DNA of 5,163 nt. It comes from Candidatus Harrisonbacteria bacterium RIFOXYD1_FULL_40_9 (GTDB lineage: Bacteria > Patescibacteriota > Minisyncoccia > UBA6257 > XYD1-FULL-40-9). This document shows positions 1-5,163 of this stretch, piece by piece. Under the pieces are notes generated by a model that saw nothing but the letters and a program-made list of their open reading frames with translations, ran no database searches and was not told the DNA's origin. The first letter of the stretch is position 1. Each line of letters opens with the position of its first letter. The position numbers were made by a program, and so were the translations under genes. The stretch is taken from positions 1,052 to 6,214 of the forward strand of contig MHJO01000012.1 of NCBI GenBank assembly GCA_001818015.1, given 5' to 3'.

Positions 1-341
1 AAACTAATCCAGCCAATATTTTCACCATACGCATAACCACTTAAATTACTCCTCCCATTATTTGAAATCTTGTAATCTACTGTAGCGCACGAGTCAGTAT
101 TCGAACAATTCAAAGAAATCCAACCAAAGTTTTCACTCCATATATAACCGCTTAGAGTAGAACTCGTTACCGTCACGCCTCCCTCAGAAGTTCCCCAATT
201 CATCCATCCCCCATTCTCACTCCATGAGTACTTATTCGTAGAATCAATAGTGCCCTCCTCTGGCGCAGCAAATACCGCAAAAGAGAGGCCTACGAAAAGC
301 GAAACAAATATAAATAAAAATACCCCGGGATACTTCAGCAT
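1..341 (-). CDS. Secreted repeat protein with SGYxWSENxGW motifs, N-terminal part (3' end beyond window)
   Basis: This is an open frame of 113 codons that runs off the left edge, so only the N-terminus is visible. Residues 1-25 look like a Sec signal peptide: MLK, then a hydrophobic stretch from about V7 to A25, with likely cleavage near VFA-AP. The mature part has three related motifs: WSENGGW (40-46), WSENFGW (68-74) and YGENIGW (105-111). The second and third are preceded by LSGY. Between them lies a segment with two cysteines (C79, C85) that could form a disulphide outside the cell. I recall such SGYAWSENIGW repeats as common in Parcubacteria proteins of unknown function, and the likely role is surface or extracellular. 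Two adjacent ATG codons (344 and 341) are in frame. The second is chosen because AAAGGG at 346-351 lies 4 bases ahead of it and only 1 base from the first. Sequence spacing, signal peptide and repeats all support a real gene; its function is unknown. Confidence 0.85.
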   Translation of the reverse strand, partial: MLKYPGVFLFIFVSLFVGLSFAVFAAPEEGTIDSTNKYSWSENGGWMNWGTSEGGVTVTSSTLSGYIWSENFGWISLNCSNTDSCATVDYKISNNGRSNLSGYAYGENIGWIS

Positions 342-344
342 CAT

Positions 345-351
345 TCCCTTT
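345..351 (-). promoter_or_regulatory. Shine-Dalgarno-like AAAGGGA before the secreted repeat protein
   Basis: On the minus strand AAAGGGA directly precedes the tandem ATGATG. The spacing is 1 base to the ATG at 344 and 4 bases to the ATG at 341, which favours the inner start. It is the clearest ribosome-binding sequence in the window; the other internal starts have weak sequences or none. Confidence 0.5.
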
Positions 352-363
352 AAGTATACAAGT

Positions 364-393
364 ATTTATTCCCACTAAAGACTGTGGATAAAT
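364..393 (-). other. Bulged hairpin just after the alr stop codon
   Basis: On the minus strand, four bases after the alr TAA, ATTTATCCAC can pair with GTGG plus ATAAAT. This gives a 10-bp stem with a 2-base bulge (GA) and an 8-base loop. It could mark the 3' end of the alr message or slow decay from that end. A proper U-run does not follow (the next bases are ACTTGTATAC), so I do not call it a Rho-independent terminator. The neighbouring secreted-protein gene may therefore still be reached by read-through. Confidence 0.35.
383..391 (-). promoter_or_regulatory. Perfect DnaA-box consensus TTATCCACA in the alr-to-surface-protein gap
   Basis: The minus strand reads TTATCCACA, identical to the strong DnaA box of Escherichia coli oriC. 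It lies in the 52-base gap between alr and the secreted-protein gene and overlaps the left arm of the hairpin there. It is a single copy with no cluster and no dnaA or dnaN gene nearby, so it is not an origin. It could be a DnaA-binding regulatory site or a chance match. Confidence 0.3.
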
Positions 394-396
394 ATC

Positions 397-1497
397 TTAA
401 TGAGTAATGATTCTTTCCATAAGGGGATTGAGACGCGTAAGTAATTCATAATGAATTGAGTCAATTTGCTCTGCTAAATCCCCTGCCCGAAGTTCACTCT
501 TCCCATCCTTACCAATTAATGTCGCTACGTCTCCCACCACACAATCGATTGATCCCACATCGCACACAGTGATATCCATAGAAACACGACCAATAATTTT
601 TGCCTCTTTCCCACCAACAAGAACCTTTCCAATACTCGAAAAAGCGCGAGGCATTCCATGCCAGTAGCCAATCGGCAATACTGCAATTTTTGTAGGATTA
701 TTTATTTTTTCAGTTAAATCATAGCCTACACATGCTCCTTTTCTTACTTCTTTAATTTCACTTATCAGTGTTCGCCATGAAAGCACAGGCATTAGTTGTG
801 GATGTGATAAAAATCCATAGAGACCAGCACCCACACGCACCCAGTCCGCGTGATAACGAGGATCCATTATCGTACCCCCTGTGGCTGCCATATGCCTCAC
901 AATATTGGTTATGCCGTACTCTCTTGCACTATTTATAACTTCTTCAAATTTTTTATATTGTTCGTCCGTAAAAGCTTTCTGTGAAAAAAGAGTGCCCGCA
1001 GATGCAAAATGAGTATATATTCCTCTACAATATAAAACACATTCATTCTTGTATTTTTCAAAAATATGATTCATATCTTCCACATAAAAGCCTTGTCTAT
1101 GCATACCAGTGTCAATTTTTAAATGAAAAAATGGCTTATAGTGAGACTTACTAAGGGCTTCTAGGCTTTCTGCATTTGAAATTGTAATAGTAATGTCATT
1201 TTTTACTGCCTCTTCAAAAATAGCAGGCAGAGTCCAACCAAGAACCAAGATTGGCTTTTTTATACCCGCCAACCGTAATGTCCTTCCCTCAATAACACTA
1301 TCAACACAGAAACCATCAATACCAAGCTCATCAGCAAGCTTTGAAAAGACTACAATGCCATGCCCATATGCATTGGATTTCACTACGGCCATTAATTTAG
1401 TTTTTTCTGTTATCGTACGGCGAAAAACACCGATATTATTACGGAGCGCGTCCTCATTGATTTCAATCCACGTTTTGAATTTCTTTGCTTCCAACAT
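397..1497 (-). CDS. alr: Alanine racemase (PLP-dependent)
   Basis: This enzyme interconverts L- and D-alanine in the cytosol and supplies D-Ala for the peptidoglycan stem peptide. It has 366 residues, a normal length. The N-terminal TIM barrel opens with TWIEINEDALRNN (9-21), followed by the PLP lysine motif VVKSNAYGHG with K40. Further marks are KIDTGMHRQGF (127-137), the phosphate/PLP region HMAATGG (202-208), and VRVGAGLYG, where R221 should contact the pyridine nitrogen. The second catalytic base is Y259 in CVGYDLT, from the C-terminal beta domain. GRVSMD (303-308) is the usual substrate-side motif. HMAATGG departs from the common HxANSAA, with Ala for Asn and Thr for Ser. The ATG start lies 35 bases inside the end of serS. 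No other start exists before M36, and starting there would remove the catalytic lysine, so the overlap is real. A weak AAGGG lies about 12 bases upstream. Translational coupling to serS is likely. Confidence 0.96.
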   Translation of the reverse strand: MLEAKKFKTWIEINEDALRNNIGVFRRTITEKTKLMAVVKSNAYGHGIVVFSKLADELGIDGFCVDSVIEGRTLRLAGIKKPILVLGWTLPAIFEEAVKNDITITISNAESLEALSKSHYKPFFHLKIDTGMHRQGFYVEDMNHIFEKYKNECVLYCRGIYTHFASAGTLFSQKAFTDEQYKKFEEVINSAREYGITNIVRHMAATGGTIMDPRYHADWVRVGAGLYGFLSHPQLMPVLSWRTLISEIKEVRKGACVGYDLTEKINNPTKIAVLPIGYWHGMPRAFSSIGKVLVGGKEAKIIGRVSMDITVCDVGSIDCVVGDVATLIGKDGKSELRAGDLAEQIDSIHYELLTRLNPLMERIITH

Positions 1498-2707
1498 ACG
1501 CCTGTAATGCCCTTGGAATACGTACTATTCCTTCTTTGGTTTGATAATTCTCAAGAATTGCAACTATCATTCGACCTATTGCAAATCCAGTTGCATTTAA
1601 CATATGCACGAATTCAACTTTCTGATCGCTTGTTTTACGATATTTTATATTCACACCTCGAGCCTGGAAATCGGTTGTATTCGAACAAGAATTAGTTTCC
1701 CTGAACTTGCCCTGCGCCGGCATAAAACATTCAATATCATACTGTCTCGCATCAGTAAAGCCCATATCTCCTGTACATATTTCCATGACCCTATAAGGCA
1801 ATTCAAGCTCCTGCATTAATGCTTCCTGCATCGAAAGTAAAAATTTATGTTCTTCTTCGCTATCCTCGGGTCGAACAAATGAAAACATCTCTACCTTATC
1901 AAACTGATGAACTCGTAAAATGCCCCGAGTATCTTTGCCATAGGAACCTGCTTCCCTCCTAAAACAAGATGAAAATCCGACATATCGCAATGGAAGTTGT
2001 TTTTCATCAAAAATCTCATTCATGTGTAGGGGCCCAATTGTATGCTCAGCACTTCCTACGAGATATAGCTTATCTTTTTGAAGATGATAACGCTCCTCTT
2101 TTTGCGAAGGAGTAAGTCGACCCATTCCCATAAAAGCCTCTTCTCGAATCATAACCGGCGGTACTATAGGCACAAATCCATGAAGCATAAGCTTATCGAA
2201 AGCAAGACGCACAAGAGCGAATTCAAGAAGCGCTGCTTCTTTCTTTAAATACGAAAAACGAGAGCCCGCGACCTCAGCGGCTTTTTTTGTATCAATAATA
2301 CCCAATTGCTCTCCAAGCTCAAGATGGTCTTTTGGCTCGAAATCAAATACTGGTTTTTTTCCAACTTCACGAATGACTTTATTGCCGTTCTCATCACTTC
2401 CAATAGGAACATCATCAAAAGGAATATTAGGAACTTCAAGAAGCGCTTTCATCCTTTTTTGTTCAAATAAGGCAGCTTTTTTTTCTTTTTCATCAATTTC
2501 TATTTTCGTCTTTTTTGCGTTTTCAAAATCACGAACTTTTTCATACTCATGCTGTTTGCCACGCAATCCATCAATATCCGTTTTCATCGTACGCCACACC
2601 TCATCATACTTAAGCACAGTATCAAGAAGCCGAGGATTGATATTTTTTGAAGCGATCTTGCGCTTTACTTCATTTAATTGTTTACGGACGAGATGAATAT
2701 CAAGCAT
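1463..2707 (-). CDS. serS: Seryl-tRNA synthetase (class II)
   Basis: This enzyme charges tRNA-Ser with serine in the cytosol. It has 414 residues, slightly short of the usual 420-430. Residues 1 to about 100 form the N-terminal tRNA-binding arm, which is Lys/Glu-rich and coiled-coil-like (about 30-95) and ends in VPNIP. The class II core follows: motif 1 region GFVPIVPPVMI (177-187), motif 2 from FRREAGSYGKDTRG to FDKVE (249-273), the ETNSCSNTTDFQAR segment (337-350), and motif 3 HMLNATGFAIGR to ENYQ (368-389). Two signature positions differ from the common form: the TXE serine-binding loop reads SAE (219-221), and motif 3 has NATG in place of NGSG. Both are conservative, and all class II arginines and glutamates look intact. 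The ATG overlaps the delta' stop (ATGCTTGA, 8 bases). There is no Shine-Dalgarno sequence ahead of it (AAAATACACT), so translation probably depends on ribosomes ending the upstream gene. The stop is TGA. Confidence 0.97.
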   Translation of the reverse strand: MLDIHLVRKQLNEVKRKIASKNINPRLLDTVLKYDEVWRTMKTDIDGLRGKQHEYEKVRDFENAKKTKIEIDEKEKKAALFEQKRMKALLEVPNIPFDDVPIGSDENGNKVIREVGKKPVFDFEPKDHLELGEQLGIIDTKKAAEVAGSRFSYLKKEAALLEFALVRLAFDKLMLHGFVPIVPPVMIREEAFMGMGRLTPSQKEERYHLQKDKLYLVGSAEHTIGPLHMNEIFDEKQLPLRYVGFSSCFRREAGSYGKDTRGILRVHQFDKVEMFSFVRPEDSEEEHKFLLSMQEALMQELELPYRVMEICTGDMGFTDARQYDIECFMPAQGKFRETNSCSNTTDFQARGVNIKYRKTSDQKVEFVHMLNATGFAIGRMIVAILENYQTKEGIVRIPRALQAYVGSKEIQNVD

Positions 2708-3443
2708 AGTGTATTTTTTGACTAATTGCTTCCATTTGAAGCTTTTTATTTGTATTGAACTGCTTCATAAAACGCACACGAGTCAGCACTTCTCTTAAGG
2801 AAGCATGATTTTTTATTATATCCTTCCTCAACTCAAGAATCAAAATCGAAAGGAAGTAATCCATATCATCTTCTTTTTCTACAATAGCCTTAATCATTTC
2901 GCTTGTCGCGGGTGGTTTTTTTAGAAAGTCACTTACGGATTGCGCTATGTATTCCCTCTTTTTGTATTCGGAAAGAAGCGAGGCATAACTTGACGATATG
3001 TATATTTTAAAAAGACGCGATAAAAGAGGGGTCACTAAACGATCAAGGTGATCTGCTGTCATAATAAAAAGAGACGACTGAAGCGGATCTTCAACGCTTT
3101 TCAGAATCGCATTTTGCGCTTCTTGAGTCATGCACTCACTTCCCTCAACAAGAACTATCCGATGAGTTCCGTATGCTGATTTTTGACTTACAAATTCCTT
3201 TATTCGACGCACTTCATTAATTCCAATAATACGATCAGTATTAGGAAAAATGAAAAGCACATCACTCAATGCTTCATCTTTCTTTATTGGGCTCCACTCT
3301 TCTTTGTGAATATAATTCACAAAGGATCCTGCTAAATCATTAACAAGAGTGGCATTATTACCCCACAAAAGATAAGCATGCGAAAGCTCGGAAGTGCGAA
3401 CAAGTTTTTTTAATTTTTCTTCGATTTCAAGAGAAAAGCTCAC
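2700..3443 (-). CDS. holB: DNA polymerase III delta'-like clamp-loader subunit
   Basis: This looks like a small AAA+ clamp-loader subunit of the delta' or gamma/tau type, part of the complex that loads the sliding clamp on DNA. It has 247 residues, against about 300-340 for typical delta'. SHAYLLWG (21-28) matches the HAYLF-G start of the family. The Walker A that should follow is lost (GNNATLVNDLAG, no GKT), and the cysteine zinc module is absent. RIVLVEGSECMTQEAQNAILKSVEDP (95-120) matches the Walker B and EANALLKTLEEPP region. LVTPLLSR (136-143) matches the segment ending in the SRC arginine motif, here with Leu for Cys after R143. Residues from about 165 onward may be a shortened collar domain. 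Loss of the P-loop fits delta', which does not hydrolyse ATP in E. coli. The start is GTG, 17 bases after the mreB stop and without a visible Shine-Dalgarno sequence; the next Met is M105, so no good alternative exists. It overlaps serS by 8 bases. Confidence 0.85.
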   Translation of the reverse strand: MSFSLEIEEKLKKLVRTSELSHAYLLWGNNATLVNDLAGSFVNYIHKEEWSPIKKDEALSDVLFIFPNTDRIIGINEVRRIKEFVSQKSAYGTHRIVLVEGSECMTQEAQNAILKSVEDPLQSSLFIMTADHLDRLVTPLLSRLFKIYISSSYASLLSEYKKREYIAQSVSDFLKKPPATSEMIKAIVEKEDDMDYFLSILILELRKDIIKNHASLREVLTRVRFMKQFNTNKKLQMEAISQKIHYA

Positions 3444-3460
3444 AAATATACTATGAATCT

Positions 3461-4468
3461 TTATCTTTTATTGAGCAATGTTCTCTTATACACATCCAAG
3501 TGCTTTAAAATAATTCCCGTTCCTTTCGCTACGCATAAAAGTGGCTCCTCGGCAAGATAGACGCGCACACCAAGAGCCCTACTAAAAAATTCATCTAAGA
3601 AGCGTAACTGCGATCCTCCCCCTGAAAGCATAATGCCCTTCTCTATGATATCAGCAACAAGTTCCGGGGGGGTTTGATTGAATACATTTCGAATATAATT
3701 AGTAATCTCTACGAGGTGAGGATTCAGAGCCTCAGCGATTTCGTTTGAATTAATGACAACATCCTTTGGCATTCCAAAAACTGTATCACGACCCTTAACT
3801 TGAAACTCGAGCTTATTTTTTGAAGGGAGTACTGCTCCAATTTCGATCTTTGCTATCTCTGCGCTTTGCTCACCGATAAGAATGCCGTATTTCTTCTTTA
3901 CATAATCGATAATGGCTGCATCAAATTTATTCCCTGCTACTCTAACACTTGACCACGCCACAATACTTCCAAGCGAGATAACAGCAACCTCAGAAGTTCC
4001 ACCGCCAATATTAATAATCATATTTCCCGAAGAAGAGTTTATAGGAATTCCTGCGCCGAGCGCTGCAAGAATTGGTTCCTTTACAATATACGCTTGCTTT
4101 GCTCCACCTTCTCGAGCAGCATTTAATACCGCTCGACGCTCAGTGGGAGTAATCCCCGCAGGAGTTGAAATTACGACATCGGGTTTAAAAATATTAAAAC
4201 GCCCAGTCGCCTTATTAATAAAATACTGAATCATTGCTTTCGTCACATAATATTCAGCAATAACGCCATCCTTAAGTGGTCGATACGCAATAATATCATC
4301 GGGTGTACGCCCTATCATTTCCTTTGCCTCATGCCCTACCGCAAGCACCGAATTATCACTGCGATTGATCGCCACAAACGTAGGCTCATTCACAATGAAA
4401 CCTGTATTTGGAACAAATACAACGGTATTTGCCGTTCCAAGATCAATTCCTATTTTTCGCGTAAACAT
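3461..4468 (-). CDS. mreB: Rod-shape-determining actin homologue MreB
   Basis: MreB is an actin-like ATPase that forms membrane-bound filaments and directs peptidoglycan elongation. It has 335 residues, a normal length. The actin-fold motifs appear in order: phosphate 1 GIDLGTANT (7-15), the IB region with YFINKATGRFNIF (82-94), VVISTPAGITPTERRAV (98-114), catalytic-region KEP with E131, phosphate 2 NIGGGTSEVAVIS (153-165), a KIEIG segment (207-211), and adenosine motif LSGGGSQL (281-288). EEPLLCVAKGTG (307-318) near the end is also characteristic. Phosphate 2 begins with Asn153 (AAT codon) where the family almost always has Asp, a magnesium-coordinating position. No N-terminal amphipathic helix is seen, so membrane contact probably uses the IB loop. 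The ATG start matches the usual MFxxxIGIDLGT opening. A weak AAGTAA precedes it, and the 58-base leader carries alternative hairpins. It sits between murA and a delta'-like gene; mreC and mreD are not in view. Confidence 0.97.
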   Translation of the reverse strand: MFTRKIGIDLGTANTVVFVPNTGFIVNEPTFVAINRSDNSVLAVGHEAKEMIGRTPDDIIAYRPLKDGVIAEYYVTKAMIQYFINKATGRFNIFKPDVVISTPAGITPTERRAVLNAAREGGAKQAYIVKEPILAALGAGIPINSSSGNMIINIGGGTSEVAVISLGSIVAWSSVRVAGNKFDAAIIDYVKKKYGILIGEQSAEIAKIEIGAVLPSKNKLEFQVKGRDTVFGMPKDVVINSNEIAEALNPHLVEITNYIRNVFNQTPPELVADIIEKGIMLSGGGSQLRFLDEFFSRALGVRVYLAEEPLLCVAKGTGIILKHLDVYKRTLLNKR

Positions 4469-4475
4469 ATTACTT

Positions 4476-4525
4476 ATTTGGAATATGGAAAATTCGTTCC
4501 ATATTCCGTATGCGATATTCCAAAT
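4476..4525 (-). promoter_or_regulatory. Three-part inverted-repeat leader of mreB with two mutually exclusive hairpins
   Basis: The murA-mreB spacer contains two direct copies of GGAATAT and one long arm complementary to both. In minus-strand order, copy 1 is ATTTGGAATAT (4515-4525), copy 2 is GGAATATGGAA (4497-4507), and the shared arm is TTCCATATTCCAAAT (4476-4490). The arm pairs with copy 2 as a perfect 11-bp stem with a 6-base loop, or with copy 1 as a perfect 11-bp stem with a 28-base loop. The two pairings compete for the same ATATTCC bases. The second ends only 7 bases from the mreB ATG and would cover more of the initiation region. No U-run follows, so this is not an ordinary terminator. 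It could control mreB translation, message processing between murA and mreB, or protein binding to DNA. The repeats are seen directly; the role is inferred. Confidence 0.6.
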
Positions 4526-4526
4526 T

Positions 4527-5162
4527 CTATACTCTCTTAATATCAGCTCCTAATATTCGCAATCTTTCATCTATATTTTCATAACCGCGATCAATCTCCT
4601 CTATACCATCTATAACTGATTGATTGTCCGCAGTCAAAGCAGCGATAAGATGAGTAATGCCCGAACGTAGATCTCTTACCGCAAGTGGCACTCCGGTAAG
4701 TTTTGTTGGGCCATAGATTACTGCACTATGTCTAAAGCCCATTCCATTAAAACGACAAGGAGACTCACCAAGACATTTTGAGAATATTTTTATATTCGCG
4801 CCCATCGCATTCAAATCATCAACATATCCAAAACGATCTTCAAATACCGTCTCGTGAATAATCGAAACACCCTTCGCTTGTGTGAGCACTACTACAAATG
4901 GCTGCTGCCAATCAGTCATAAATCCAGGATGCGTATCTGTTTCAATCTCCATTCCACATAAAGGTCCCTTCCCCCAAAACACAATACCATCGGGCACTAT
5001 TTCATATTCCCCACCTACTCGCCTCACATTATTAAGAAATGTAATGAGATGATCTTGAAGTGCTCCTATTACTTTAATCTTGCTTCCTGTCGCGAGTGCA
5101 AGTGATGCAAAGGAAACTGCTTCATTCCTATCAGATATGACACGATGCGTTACTCCTCGAAG
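4527..5162 (-). CDS. murA: UDP-N-acetylglucosamine 1-carboxyvinyltransferase, C-terminal part (5' end beyond window)
   Basis: MurA transfers enolpyruvate from PEP to UDP-GlcNAc, the first committed step of peptidoglycan synthesis, in the cytosol. The frame stays open to the right edge, giving 211 codons, about half of a usual 420-residue enzyme. A GTG at 5027 is internal and is not the start. Visible motifs, numbered from the first full codon: VISDRNEAVSFASLAL (8-23), matching the family's IPDRIEAGTF; THPGFMTDWQQPF (77-89), with D84 at the catalytic Asp position (D305 in E. coli); FEDRFGYVDDLNAMGA (107-122); DLR with R166 (R371); and EEIDRGYENIDERLRILGADIKRV at the end, with R192 (R397). The loop containing the PEP-binding cysteine (C115 in E. 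coli) is outside the window. Between MGA and DLR there are about 16 more residues than in E. coli MurA, including C130 and C136 in KCLGESPC. The stop is TAG, 58 bases ahead of mreB. Confidence 0.94.
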   Translation of the reverse strand, partial: LRGVTHRVISDRNEAVSFASLALATGSKIKVIGALQDHLITFLNNVRRVGGEYEIVPDGIVFWGKGPLCGMEIETDTHPGFMTDWQQPFVVVLTQAKGVSIIHETVFEDRFGYVDDLNAMGANIKIFSKCLGESPCRFNGMGFRHSAVIYGPTKLTGVPLAVRDLRSGITHLIAALTADNQSVIDGIEEIDRGYENIDERLRILGADIKRV

Positions 5163-5163
5163 C

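Noticed and set aside
352..358. TATACT as a -10 promoter element for the secreted protein gene
   Set aside because: No acceptable -35 hexamer lies 15-18 bases upstream, and transcription would begin almost at the ATG. Too weak to annotate.
1193..1507. Plus-strand open frame of 104 codons antisense to alr
   Set aside because: It lies opposite the N-terminal coding part of alr, which has clear catalytic motifs. It has no family resemblance and no ribosome-binding sequence, so it is a shadow frame.
2477..2490. Homopolymer run (eight T, one C, five T) inside serS as a possible slippage site or frameshift
   Set aside because: It encodes the Lys/Glu-rich coiled-coil arm, and the reading frame stays intact on both sides with a normal SerRS. 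No alternative product is apparent.
2373..2696. Plus-strand open frame of 107 codons antisense to serS
   Set aside because: Its Ser/Phe-rich composition is what the reverse of a Lys/Glu-rich coiled-coil gene produces. No independent support for expression.
3912..4229. Plus-strand open frame of 105 codons antisense to mreB
   Set aside because: It lies fully opposite conserved MreB motifs, with a low-information protein and no start signal.
4476..4507. The mreB leader hairpin as a Rho-independent terminator of murA
   Set aside because: The stem is AT-rich and is followed by AAATAAGTAAT with no U-run, so it lacks the key part of an intrinsic terminator.
4524..4529. TAGAAT at the murA stop as a -10 element for mreB
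   Set aside because: The position 17 bases upstream reads TAGGAG, unlike a -35 element. The match is expected by chance in AT-rich sequence.
5025..5027. GTG at 5027 as the start of a short murA-like gene
   Set aside because: The frame continues upstream to the window edge with recognisable MurA sequence (DRNEA and following), so the gene is simply cut by the window.

Overview
This window carries six genes, all on the minus strand, packed head to tail. It reads as a piece of chromosome from a small-genome bacterium, most probably Patescibacteria (Candidate Phyla Radiation), Parcubacteria-like. This placement is an inference. It rests on a secreted protein with SGYxWSENxGW-type repeats, a family I associate with Parcubacteria, on short and divergent housekeeping proteins, on overlapping genes with weak or absent Shine-Dalgarno sequences, and on an AT-rich composition. 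UGA ends two genes here (the delta'-like gene and serS), so the code looks standard. That argues against the lineages that read UGA as glycine (Absconditabacteria and Gracilibacteria).

In transcription order, from the right edge to the left, the genes are as follows. The 3' two thirds of murA (peptidoglycan precursor synthesis) enters from beyond the window. A 58-base spacer follows and contains a striking three-part inverted-repeat leader. Next come mreB (actin-like cell-shape protein), a small delta'-like clamp-loader subunit gene with a GTG start, serS (seryl-tRNA synthetase), and alr (alanine racemase). After a 52-base gap comes the 5' end of a secreted repeat protein that runs off the left edge. 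The delta'/serS junction overlaps by 8 bases and the serS/alr junction by 35 bases, so the block mreB to alr is almost certainly one transcription unit with coupled translation.

Functionally, murA, alr and mreB form a cell-wall and cell-shape group: UDP-MurNAc synthesis, D-alanine supply, and guidance of wall elongation. Two information-processing genes, a clamp-loader subunit and SerRS, are inserted among them. This mixture suggests a growth-linked operon in a streamlined genome that still makes peptidoglycan. The secreted protein at the end is probably a surface or exported product and may have its own expression signal.

I saw no tRNA or rRNA genes, CRISPR array, insertion sequence or phage gene. 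The most interesting items are the alternative hairpins ahead of mreB, an Asp-to-Asn change in the MreB phosphate-2 motif, a cysteine-bearing insertion in MurA, and the repeat-containing surface protein.
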